DNA from: Russula earlei
Taxonomy: Eukaryota; Basidiomycota; Agaricomycetes; Russulales; Russulaceae
Reading direction: 5' to 3'
Assembly: GCA_025769875.1 (NCBI GenBank)
Contig: JAGFNK010000021.1
Coordinates: 186,001-250,000, forward strand
DNA: 64,000 bases
Each line of letters begins with the position of its first letter. The first letter of the stretch is position 1. The position numbers and the translations under genes are program-made. This document shows, in pieces, positions 1-10,022 of this stretch. The notes under the pieces were generated by a model. The model worked only from the letters and a program-made list of their open reading frames with translations, made no database searches and was not told where the DNA came from.

Positions 1-1
1 T

Positions 2-1700
2 ATCAGGAAAGCACCAGATGACATTTTGTCCCATCATGATGCAACTGATGACGTACGTGTCGCGCTCCAGCTGACCTAGCTTATACTCATAGTTCTCGTG
101 TCAGCTTGTCCAAACTCCTTACACACTCGACTTTCTGGATAAACACAGTTTCTATCATGAGGACGTAATACGTTCAAAGTTGATACGCGACATTCCTACA
201 TTATTCAAGGATATCTACGATGAGCTCGTCCCCGCTATTGACGATAGTATCCCCGCAGTTGTTGAAGGTATGTGGTGGTCCTGCAGAAAAGAATATCCTG
301 AGTTCATGCCGAGGAATGTAGGGTGGGTAAAGGTACCCATCGTACCAACTTTGCAACAAGTGATCTGTCGCATAAGCAATCGTATATTTGTTGGCGCACC
401 CCTGTGTTCGTATCTATCATTCATCCACTGTATCCAGCGACCAATATCAATATCCCATAGGTCGGAATCGTGACTATCAAGCACTCAATATGAAGTTTGC
501 AATCAATGTTATGAAGTTTTCCATGATTATCAGAATGTTCCCGAGCTATCTTAAGCCGTTTGTTACTGTTACTACCCTCACGCATGCTTTACTGAGTTGA
601 TCTTAGTGTCGTTATGCGCATCATCTCCAACCTTCCATCGCAAGTCCAACAGAATATGGAGTTCCTCAGACCTTTGTTCGAAGAGCGCATAGCAAAGATG
701 GGAGATCTCAATCAGGGAGGTTGGGATGACAGACCGGTTCGTCAGTTTATTCATCCGGTTTACTTACCATGTTAATCGGCGGAAGGGCAGAACGACATGC
801 TCATGTGGCTCATGAGTGAGGCCAAGGGTATCGAGCAGTCGCTTGAAGGTGTGGCGCGGAGGATGTTTGCTGTCAACTTTGCGTCTATCCACACAACTTC
901 TCTCGTCAGTTGTATTTCGCCGCAACGAGAACCTCCTAACGATTTGCGTGCAGACGCTTACGCAAGTATTCTACCGTCTTCTTGCCAATCCTCAATACAT
1001 CGAACCACTCCGTCGAGAAGTTGAAGCCGCGGTTGAGGAGGAAGGTTGGACAAAGGCTGGATTGGACAAAATGTACAAGATCGACAGTTTCTTGCGAGAG
1101 ACCCAGAGGGTCGATGGTCTTGGCCTTAGTTGGGTTTGATCCATGATCTTCAAGTTCATTTCGGTTTGTTGACGAGCCGTATGCTAGCCGGAATGGATCG
1201 CCATGTGTTGCGCCCATTCACGTTTTCCAACGGCGTGACCGTCCCCGCGGGCACAGTTGTGATGGCCTCCATCAATGGTATCCATACAGATGCGGATACA
1301 TATTCGAATCCCGAGTTTGACGGCTTCCGGTTCGCAAGGCTCAGAGAGTCGGACGAAGTTGGGACGGCAAGTAAGCATCAGGCGGGCATTGCATCTTCTG
1401 TCTACCTGCCTTTCGGATACGGGCGATACGTATGGTGAACATTCGCTTTTCATCGATCTCATGTGACTTCCTCTCACACACATTCGTTACAGCCCCGGAC
1501 GATTCTTCGCGACTATCGAGATGAAGGCGTTGCTCGCACATATTATTGTATCGTATGATTTCAAGCTAGAGCCAGGAAAAGAAGTGCCACGACAGCTCTG
1601 TCTCGCAACCGTGTACATCCCGGGGAGTGCAGATGTGCTTTTCAGGAAACGCCAGAAGGGGATGTCCTCCGCAGACCCTGACTACGGAGAGCATACTTAG
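2..1700 (+). CDS. Cytochrome P450 monooxygenase, 3' part (5' end outside window)
   Basis: A heme-thiolate monooxygenase; substrate unknown. The window opens inside an exon (frame starting at base 2), so the N-terminal membrane anchor is missing. Several introns are readable: about 52-93, 406-460, 737-790 and about 906-951. A final intron at 1435-1492 splits the heme-binding cysteine codon. After splicing the heme loop reads FGYGRYVCPGRFFA, matching the FxxGxRxCxG signature. An I-helix equivalent (FASIHTTS) and the K-helix ExxR (ETQR) precede it. The stop codon is at 1698-1700. One intron between the exon ending near 270 and the WVKVPIV segment was not resolved. It resembles fungal multi-intron P450s of secondary or xenobiotic metabolism, but no CYP family is assigned. 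No frameshift was needed in the parts I spliced. Confidence 0.9.
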
Positions 1701-2543
1701 GCATACTTAGGAGATAGGAGAAGTTGAAATGGTATGGGTTCGGCCAGGAAATGCAGGCGGGTATCATCTACTTGAATCTAGACACCCGATCTGTCAGGAC
1801 ATTATGAATGAAGAAATAACGAACCCAGCTTGTCTATTATAATCGTTCGACCTGGCTCCGCACGCAATAAATGCATGTGATGGGCGGTCACTTCCATGGG
1901 CGCGGGCCCCATATGTCTTCGTCGTGGCACCCGTCGTGGCACACATCCGCCACTAAGATCTTGTAGCCACACGACTCTGACCGAAACCACACTCGCGCTT
2001 GTAGCGGCTATCGTACTGCCACTGGGGCGACCTCACAAGCTCATTCCATCATTCCAGACCGAATAGCGTTTTTGATTCTGTTTGGCACCGAGAACCTATC
2101 CACGTCCGAGTAGACCCGGAAAGATTGCCCTTCTCTTCTCGAACCTCTGCTGCTTACTCGAGCTCGGCCCGCGCGGGACTGTGAGTGTTCCTACGGACTG
2201 CGCATATGTTGACTAACTGGCGCCGCTGTTCGCGATTGCGAAGCTTGCCCAGTTCTGGTCATCCCGTGCTAGTGCACCGTGGGGGAATTGCTGGTCAGAA
2301 GGGGCGGCAAAAGGCCCCTTATATTCACTGCGTCGTTGTAAAGAGGACAGTCGCGTGGGTTCGAGAAGAGAGAAAGAAGGCACAATTGTATGATCACGCC
2401 GCACCTACAAGTCAAGGACGTCGTCAGGATATGTGCGGTTCGGTATACAAACGTTTCAGAGCGCCTTGATAGTATAGATGCAGGCGCCTTGCGCGGTATC
2501 TTTCTGCTATGTCGCAGCGCAAGGGGGAGAACGTGTCTCGGAC
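1701..2543. other. Intergenic, no gene recognised
   Basis: Space between the end of the P450 gene and the end of DPH5, which converge here. Open frames are short and match nothing I know. There is a direct repeat of the words gcatacttag just after the P450 stop and of gtcgtggcac near 1922-1940. It should hold two 3' UTRs and terminators. Confidence 0.5.
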
Positions 2544-3617
2544 TCAGTCAAAGTTGCAGCCATATACATTCTGAGCAACCTCTTTCCACAGAGTCGCGTC
2601 GACAGCGAACGCCGCAGCATACTCAGCCTCGAGGTGGTGTAGTCGCCGACCGACGATCACCAGGCTGTGAAGCGGCTCGCCGAAAACGTCTGGTGGTTGC
2701 TCCCGGAGCTGCGCAAGTGTCCCGCCGACAATGCGCTCATTATCCGGGCCACCGCCAACGCGCGAGAGCGCAATCGCGAGGGTCCGATCCGGTGCGAGCA
2801 CGCCGCCTTGCCGTACACCCTCCACTTCGGCCAACTGTGCCACAGCCTGCGGGATGGACATGTACCGCGGTGGTTCGTAGATCTTGCGCCCGCTGCAGCA
2901 AAGCCTGTTACAACTCTCCCGCGGCGTAAAAAAAAAAAAAGGGGGGGGGGGGGGCGAAGAGGAAGGGACGCACCGCGCAAGGTTCTCCTCGCTCTGTTCC
3001 TTGACCTTGATGTCCAGCAGGACGAGCGTGTGCATCCCGAGGTCTGCGTTCTCCCGCAGCCGGTCGTAGAAGCTGTCCGGCCGCCACGTCTCGGTGAAGA
3101 AGACAAGCGAGACGGTCTGGCCGAAGTTGTACAGCTGCAGACCGCACGCGCCGACCGCGTTCGTGATGGATGCGTTGTGTATGACGCGCGTCGGGACGCC
3201 GAGCGCGCGAGCGCGGAGGAGAATGTCGGTGTGGGTCGTCGCGCCGAAGGGGTCGCCGACGACGAGGAGAGCGACGTCCTCGGTTTGCGCGTTTCGCAGG
3301 ATCTCGTCGCTTTCGGTCTCAACCATTTCGCGATCCGCGGGTATGATGGTTTTCCCGTAGAACTCCTCCTTTACGAAAGCGGTTAAGTTCAGGGCCGGGC
3401 AGTTCGGAGATGGGACGTGCCAAGCGACTCTTTTGAATGGCAAGGATGCTGGTGTATGTTTCAAGGTATACACGTGTAGACGACCTTACGGCCTTTAACG
3501 ATGGAAACGCCAGGGGTCAGAGTGGATCTGTGTGAGACACGACAGATCTGGTACCTCCAAACCCCGAAGAGTGATGTCTTTCTCATCAAAGAGCCCGAGG
3601 CCTATGACGTGGAACAT
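2544..3617 (-). CDS. DPH5: Diphthine methyl ester synthase (diphthamide biosynthesis)
   Basis: AdoMet-dependent methyltransferase that methylates the modified histidine of elongation factor eEF2 during diphthamide synthesis, in the cytosol. The start at 3617 gives MFHVIGLGLFDEKDITLRGLE, the conserved family N-terminus. The long exon contains the segments REMVETESDEIL and GDPFGATTHTD (AdoMet/substrate site) and later KIYEPPRYMSIPQAV. An intron at 2893-2973 joins ENLAR to GRKIYEPP in frame; it contains a C14-T13 run on the coding strand. A first intron follows RGLE. A further intron just upstream of EEFYGK is needed, because the segment RVYLETYTSIL is in another frame; its exact sites were not fixed. 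The stop is at 2544-2546. It converges with the P450 and is divergent from the F-box gene, with only about 97 bp between the two start codons. Confidence 0.92.
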
Positions 3618-3714
3618 CTCGATGACGGTGTAGGATGTATTGTGACTACTCGGGGATCTCGGCGACGGGTGCCCTTTAAATCCAAAGAGGGGGTCGCCAC
3701 TAGCTGCGCGACGT

Positions 3715-5468
3715 ATGGGTCTCTCAACGACCAACTTCATCCCGACCGATATTTTCTATGCCGTCCTTGAACACCTCACCGATAGGCGTGACCTTTATGC
3801 TGCCGCTCTCGCCAACAGGGATCTTAACCGCGCGGCCACACCGCTCCTGTATCGCACCCTCGACACCGACACACGTACCAGATTATGGGGCCATAAAATC
3901 GTAAGCGTATATCCCCCTCCGTTCAATCTGAGAATCGTACTCAATCCCCAGTCCAGACGAGCGATATAGTCCACCCGGCGTTCACCCTTCTCCAGAAGCC
4001 TGAGCTCGCTCGTCACGTACGGCATGTCCGCGAAACAGGTCGAGTCTTTCTTCTTTCTCGACTCGAGTGACCGGTGGTGGCTCATGACGCGCTGTTCAGT
4101 GCACGATCTGCTTCTACTTCTCTCCTTCCCCTCTCCGTCCCGGCGCGTGCAGCTCACCTCCGTCCTTGCTCCTTAGGTGTACTGCATGCCACCTACTCGC
4201 CCGTAACAGAGACCGTCCTCAAGGCACTCCGTCTTTGCGAGAACTTGTACTCGTTCACTTGGGTCGACGACACGTCTGCCTCGCCCGCCATCTTCCTATC
4301 GTTCCTCGGCATCCTCCGCAGTCTTCCCCTGCGTGCGCTCACCCTCCGCACCTACAGTGATCTTGGAGAGAACACATGGGCTGTTCTCAACACCTTCTCC
4401 AACTTACAAAAGGTGGCAATATGGTGTATGAATGGTCCACCCCGTGTTCTGCAAGGTTGGGCGCCTTTGTTAGGAAGCTCGCTCACCGAACTAGAACTCG
4501 GGGTACGTACCAGTCATTCGGTTCACGGTTCACGGACGGTACACTTAAAATAAAATATATAGCGGTGCGCTGGCGTTCCCGAGACCATTTTGATCACTGT
4601 GCTCTCGCAACTCCCGCGTCTGCGTGACCTACGATTAAAAGGCGCGCCAAGTAGCGCCATACGGGACATTCTCGCCTCCCTCCCCGCTCTCGTTGCGCTT
4701 GACACGGAGTATCTCCGCCCGGGCTTGCTCCGCCCTTTCAACGGCGATTCCCCCTTGCCACTCCTCCAACGGCTCACCGTACGTACTTCCTCCGTCGATT
4801 TACAGGGTCCCGTTCAGCTCTGGTCATGGCTCCGCGTGCTCACCCCGCGCCCCTCCCTGGAGTCTTTTTCTCTGTATGCATTCTCAACTGCGGGTCAAAC
4901 AAACATTCCTCGGGGATTTCTACTCTCTCTCGCCCGGAGACACGCCGCCACGCTCCGCCAATTCCTCGTCAATATGACGCAACTTACGCTGGAGGATGTT
5001 CAGTGCGTCTGTGAGCTCTTTCCGCATCTCGAGGAGCTCTCTTGCGCTGTAGCAAGCCGTGATGCCGTAAGCTCCTGCCTGTTTTTCATGCAACACCCAC
5101 AAGCTTATTCCTTCTTCTTTCTCCTCTCATAGCAGTCGATAGGGCGCGCGATTGAGAGGGCAGACAATCTGCGCTCCCTCAAATTGCACGTTTACTGGAT
5201 CCCAACGACGCCGGACGCCGTCGATATTCAATCCCCCATCTCCGCCTTGAGTGCCTCCGCACTGCACTCACCCAATTCTCCAATCGCGCGGTTTGGACTA
5301 GCGGATGCCGAAGCATTAATGCGTCGCCCGGGTTCGCGCCTGTCTACGGTATCAATGGGCCCGCACGTATTTCGGGGGTCTTGGGTACAGAAACGGTTCA
5401 CCGATGGGTCGGTGCGAATCCTTTTCGATGTGGAGGAGGATGGTCCAATGGGGCGAAGAAGTTCATAA
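3715..5468 (+). CDS. F-box / leucine-rich-repeat-like protein
   Basis: Probable substrate-recognition subunit of an SCF ubiquitin ligase; the target is unknown. The N-terminus (FIPTDIFYAVLEHLTDRRDL) is an F-box: short start, a helix of hydrophobics, then ATPLLYRTL, as in many agaricomycete F-box proteins. The remainder consists of leucine-rich segments (LSQLPRLRDLRLKG, LPALVALDTEYLRP, FPHLEELSC) consistent with degenerate LRRs. Introns follow GHKI (near 3900), RHVRET (near 4040), LTELELG (near 4503) and SRDA (near 5068); each restores the frame. The start ATG at 3715 is the first in frame and the stop is at 5466-5468. Such genes form large lineage-specific families in Agaricomycetes. The call is by architecture, not by one-to-one orthology. 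Confidence 0.8.
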
Positions 5469-5729
5469 AGATGGGACCATGTACCAGATGGCACAGCGTT
5501 CCGCCAATCCCTTTTATTTGTCAGATGCAAGCATATGTTGACCGGGTTTTCTGAGCAACCGAGCATATTTCTAACTTATCGCCGACTCACCAGTTATTTC
5601 CATGGCCCTCTACACCGTAGCTGATTGTCGTTATCCACTCATCGCTCACCAAAAATCACACATCACTTCGACGATTACGAAAAGTAGCTTTACATAAGAA
5701 GGTGCAGACGCCAAGGCGCATTGGCAATG

Positions 5730-6441
5730 TCACATTCCGCGCCCGCGCGCCCGGCCACCACGCGGTGGTCCGCCGCGTGCACCACCGCGACCTGAAAGAA
5801 ACGATGGCACGTGTCAGCGTGGGCTCCTCGGGAATACAAGCGAAATTGAAAAGGCAAACCTCGTTGTGGCGCCCCGCTGCGACCTGCAGGAAGGGAGGGG
5901 CAAATGAGCGCACATGAAAGATGGCGCGCGTGCGCGACGTACCTCGTCCTACACCACCAGTATGGGAGCCGCCCCGCGCGCTCTTACCTGCTTCGCGTGC
6001 GCGCGTCTGTTCCTCCTTGACCACATCCAGCAGCGCGTCCGGAACGCGCAGGTATTTGATCTGTGTTGGTAGTGAACGGTCAGTCAGGCGCGCGCAGGGA
6101 GTGCGTCAACGCACCGTGCTACCACGGATGTAGCACTCTTTGACCTTCCAAAAGCGGTCGCCGTCCGCGCTCGTCTGGTACACCTCACGGAGCGTGATGT
6201 TCATAAAGTTGTCAGCAGTTGACGAGGTGTCCGTTGAACGTCTCTCCGTTCTTGAGCTCGACCAACTGCGCACGGGGGGACGTGCAGGCGGTCAATGTCA
6301 ACGAATGGACTTTGCGAGACGGCGAACGAAAGGGGCACACCATGGGTTTGTTTTGTGCGGCATTGAGAAGTGATAGGGGTAGCTAGGAGCAGGGTCAGTT
6401 TCTCAACAGACTGGTGAACACTTTGATAGAAATACTACCAT
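5730..6441 (-). CDS. LSM4: U6 snRNA-associated Sm-like protein LSm4, with a one-base frame break
   Basis: Subunit of the LSm1-7 (mRNA decay) and LSm2-8 (U6 snRNA) rings. Six exons can be placed: 6439-6441 (only the ATG), 6341-6382, 6115-6265, 5943-6060, 5860-5883 and 5730-5791. They read [76 protein letters not shown], then an RGG-type tail ending GGRARGRGM. This covers Sm1, Sm2 and the basic tail of the family (132 aa expected). The exons sum to 400 nt, one too many: an extra base at 6214 separates VNC from DNF and puts a TGA in frame. The gene is normally essential, so an assembly indel is the likeliest reason. It is divergent from AsnRS, with 154 bp between the two start codons. Confidence 0.9.
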
Positions 6442-6504
6442 CGAGGACGAGGGCGACACGAGTGTTCGCGACGAGTGAAACTGCGGGCAATCCCTACGAG
6501 AGTG

Positions 6505-6518
6505 AAACCCTAACCCTA
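6505..6518 (+). promoter_or_regulatory. Telobox-like motif in a bidirectional promoter
   Basis: The word AAACCCTAACCCTA lies midway between the LSM4 and AsnRS start codons. Two CCCTAA units match the telobox/Tbf1-type site known upstream of translation-related genes in yeasts and plants. A shared role for both genes is inference. Confidence 0.45.
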
Positions 6519-6595
6519 GGCGCATCTATCAAGATCATATCAGCCCTTCATTAGTCCGAGTCATCCCAACGCTGCTTTCACAGTGACTTATCACA

Positions 6596-8734
6596 ATGGC
6601 TTCCGTCCACGTCGATGAAGCCGCCGGTTCAGATCTCACCGGGGACGGCTCTCAGCAAGCACCGTATCAATCACTCGCATTTGCCCTCTTCACCCAGGGG
6701 CAAAGCGCCAACGTGCTCGTGCGCAAGGATCCAACCATCGAGTACGCAGAACCTACCCAGAGCTCACTCAAAAAGGCGAAGAAAGGCGCAGACGGTCTCG
6801 AAAAGAAGCGCAGAAAGGCGGAGGAACTTGCGCAGCAAGCCGCTCAGGCTCTGAACGACGAACGGGACAAGCGAGAGCGCCTCTTGGAGGGGAGCAAGAA
6901 AGTCCAGCTGGTGGAAGATGCCTCTCTTCCTTCGGCGATAAGGGTGGGTGATAGAGGTGCACGCATGGGGGGAGTTCTATGTCGACGCATTGGCAGGTAA
7001 AGATCCTGAACCTCAAGTCCTTGCGCGGAAAGCGTGCCCGCGTCCTTGGCTGGGTACACCGTTTACGCTCGCAAAAAGATATAATATTTATCGTTCTTCG
7101 CGACGGAACCGGATACCTGCAAGCTGTACTCTCGGGCGCTCCCGTGCGTATACATCCTTCTGTGCCAATCGTTGGAGGCCATAACTCACGAAATCCCAGG
7201 CGCGAACGTACGAGGCACTAACATTGACCCTAGAGTCGTCAGTAGAGCTGGTAGGGACGTTGCAAACGACCCCAGAAGGCAAAGCCGCACCTGGGGGGCA
7301 CGAGCTCCTCGTCGATTTCTGGCGAACGCTCGGCGCCGCTCCAAGCGGGGACGACGCGTTTACCAACAGGTTCAACGAAGTACGTCTTTCACACGCGCTT
7401 CGTGTTTTGTTTAAACCGACCTTTTCGCTATCATGCATCCACATAGAAATCTGAACCCTCTATCTTGGCAGATCTTCGTCACCTTGTTTTGCGCGGGGAG
7501 AACGCAAGCAGCGTGCTCCGGCTTTGCTCTGCGATGCTCTCGGCGTTCCGTGCCACGTACTCAGAACATCATCTCATCGAGGTCAACCCGCCTTGCGTCG
7601 TGCAGACGCAGGTCGAAGGCGGGGCTACCCTGTTCAAGTTGGATTACTATGGCCAACCTGCGTTCCTAACTCAAAGTTCGCAACTGTACCTAGAGACTTG
7701 TCTCCCCGCGTTGGGTGACGTATACTGTGTGCAAGAGAGCTTCAGAGCGGAGAACAGGTGATCTATCTCTCCAGATCAAGGACTACGTGCTTATTCTCCT
7801 GACCCAAGCCACACTCGTCGACATCTGAGCGAATACACCCATCTCGAAGCTGAACTTGCGTTCATCAACTTTGACGACCTCATGAATCATATTGAAACGA
7901 TTGTGGGTGCACACAGGCAAAAGCAGACGTCGGCTTGTACTCACTTGTCGACTAGATCTGCGAGACAGTGGACAAACTCCTGCAAAACGAAACCGCCGCA
8001 GCGTTGATTAAGCAGCTGAACCCCTCCTTCACACCTCCGGCGCGTCCGTTCAAGCGCCTCGCCTACGTCGACGCCATCGCGTGGTTGAACGAGCACGGGA
8101 TCAAACACGAGGCAGAGGACGCGGAGGGCAACGTGATCAAGGACGCAGACGGCAAACCCACCATGGTCGATCACGCCATCGGCGACGACATCGCAGAGGC
8201 GGCGGAGCGGAAGATGACGGACATCATCGGCACTCCCGTGTTCCTGCACAGCTTCCCCGCCGAGCTCAAGGCGTTCTACATGAAGAAGGCCGCAAAGGCC
8301 CCCGGGAGCGGCGACAACCTCGTCCTCACCGAGAGCTGCGACCTTCTCATGCCCGGCGTGGGCGAGATCGTCGGGGGCTCGATGAGGATCTCGGACATCG
8401 ACGAGCTGCTCGCGGGATACAAACGCGAGGGCATCGATCCCGCGCCTTATTATTGGTTCACGGACCAGCGCAAGTACGGGACGTGCGAGCACGGCGGATA
8501 TGGCATCGGCGTTGAGGTCTGTCCCCTTTGTCTGTCCCCTCCCATGCTGAAAGTCCGTTCTTTGTCTTGTCCCGTGCCCCCGTTACTTCTAGCGATTATT
8601 GGCGTGGCTGGCGAACAGGTATACCGTTAGGGAATGCTCTCTATACCCCAGGTATGTTGCACCATTTTTTTCCGCTCCATTCCCTTAATTCGCTCACCGT
8701 GCGACGCAGGTGGCCTGGACGGGCGACCCCCTAA
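6596..8734 (+). CDS. DED81: Cytosolic asparaginyl-tRNA synthetase
   Basis: Class IIb aminoacyl-tRNA synthetase charging tRNA-Asn with asparagine. Eight exons splice in frame. The fungal N-terminal extension ([18 protein letters not shown]) with a Lys/Glu-rich helical stretch is followed by the OB-fold anticodon-binding domain ([20 protein letters not shown]). The catalytic domain then shows motif 2 (ESFRAEN, split by an intron, then [17 protein letters not shown]) and motif 3 ([20 protein letters not shown], formed across the intron after base 8518). A short last exon gives WPGRATP and the stop at 8732-8734. Exon junctions: AIR/VKILN, SGAP/ARTYE, FNE/KSEPS, AEN/SHTRR, ETI/ICETV, GVE/RLLAW, YPR/WPGRA. 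The start at 6596 is the first ATG after the shared promoter. No break was seen. Confidence 0.95.
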
Positions 8735-10022
8735 GCGGTGCATTTTCCCAATAAATAATGATAGAGGGGTTCGGTCTATTTTTATGGAATGCAGGTTCTT
8801 GTGCTTCAAATGATGTCGTCGTCCTTTCAAACCTTCTCAATCAGAAACAGAAATCTTATTCGATTGATCCCTGCATGGCCTGATGCTGCGTAAGGCGATG
8901 TGATGCCTCGCCCCCGACGCTGAAGAGATTCCGTGCTGTGTGACATCCTATTCGTGTTGTTCCGCTTGGAGGAAGTCTTGGGTATGTGAGTGAGGCCAGA
9001 CGATGTCGCTGCATCCTGCGAGCTTGTTTCCATTGATGTCCCACTTGCAACCGCGTACAGAGCCAGTCCTACTTATTCGGTAGCTCACGAACAGACAAAC
9101 ATCGTGGGGGCAAGAAAACGATGGTAGCGCCAGCAGCGACGCCATGGGGTTGTCGGCTAGTCAGAGGTGGTATAGCCTGAGGCTGAATGTGGGAGGGATG
9201 GGTGGGTGCAACCACCATCATGGCAGCGCGGGCAGGCCAGGGCGGCCCGTGAACCTGATGATGATGACGATGATGACGATCACACGTTCAGACGTTTGGA
9301 CTGCTCTGATCATCAGTGGCACAAGCGGTTCTAGGGGCACGATGAGCCGTTCTCATATGTAATGAACGACGACCTTTGGGTCGGTTTCGCGCAGAATTTT
9401 ACTCATGGAGACGGACGACGCCGTTGTCCCAAGCAGAGTTTTTTTCTTATATTCGATCGTCGATTCATATGTCTGACGCCGTGCGATGCTGACGCCGATG
9501 CCTCGCTCTATCTGAAGATATTCCGGGTTGCGGCATCCCATTCGTCCACCGGTTTAGATTTATTTTTCCCGACCCTAGTCCATACGTGAGGGAGGGCGAG
9601 GTGACGTGCTGAGCTAACTCGAACGATGTTTGACCCATTCCCGGGGTTCGTATCCCATCCTGATCTAAAGGGACGACCAACCCATGCATGCCCAAGAAAA
9701 AGAATATATTTAAACGTCGGAGATGGGGATGAACTCCCAGACCGTCCGATGCAGTAAATTACAGAATCAGCAGTATTCTCTCTGATGCATCCAACGTTGT
9801 CGCAATTTGCTCTCTAGGTAGGTACTCTGAGCCCAAAAGATCAGACAGACAATCAGAAAGACAGACAGGAGGATGGAGGACAGACAGTACTAGTACTGGA
9901 GTATGATGACGATAGATATATATATTCACAAACGATCGGGGACGCTCCTCCATTCACACATATTAACACAGTAGGAAGCTGACTGACCGGCCGTTGGTTG
10001 GACTTCTCCCCAGATGGCAGCA
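8735..10022. other. Intergenic, no gene recognised
   Basis: Contains the AsnRS 3' region, a short imperfect (GATGAT/GAC)n microsatellite near 9255-9282 and a GACA-rich patch near 9842-9895. A GGTTCG-type word at about 9643 resembles a tRNA B box, but no cloverleaf could be built. No convincing coding exon was found on either strand. Confidence 0.5.

Noticed and set aside
2667..3386. Long plus-strand open frame opposite DPH5
   Set aside because: It is a GC-rich shadow of DPH5 with no recognisable domain; the minus strand carries the conserved protein.
7941..8492. 183-codon minus-strand frame
   Set aside because: Antisense shadow of the AsnRS catalytic domain.
9255..9282. gatgatgatgacg repeat considered as a CRISPR-like or coding repeat
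   Set aside because: Too short and simple; an ordinary microsatellite.
9595..9665. Possible tRNA with ggttcgtatccc
   Set aside because: The T-stem pairs only three or four bases, and acceptor and anticodon stems do not form.
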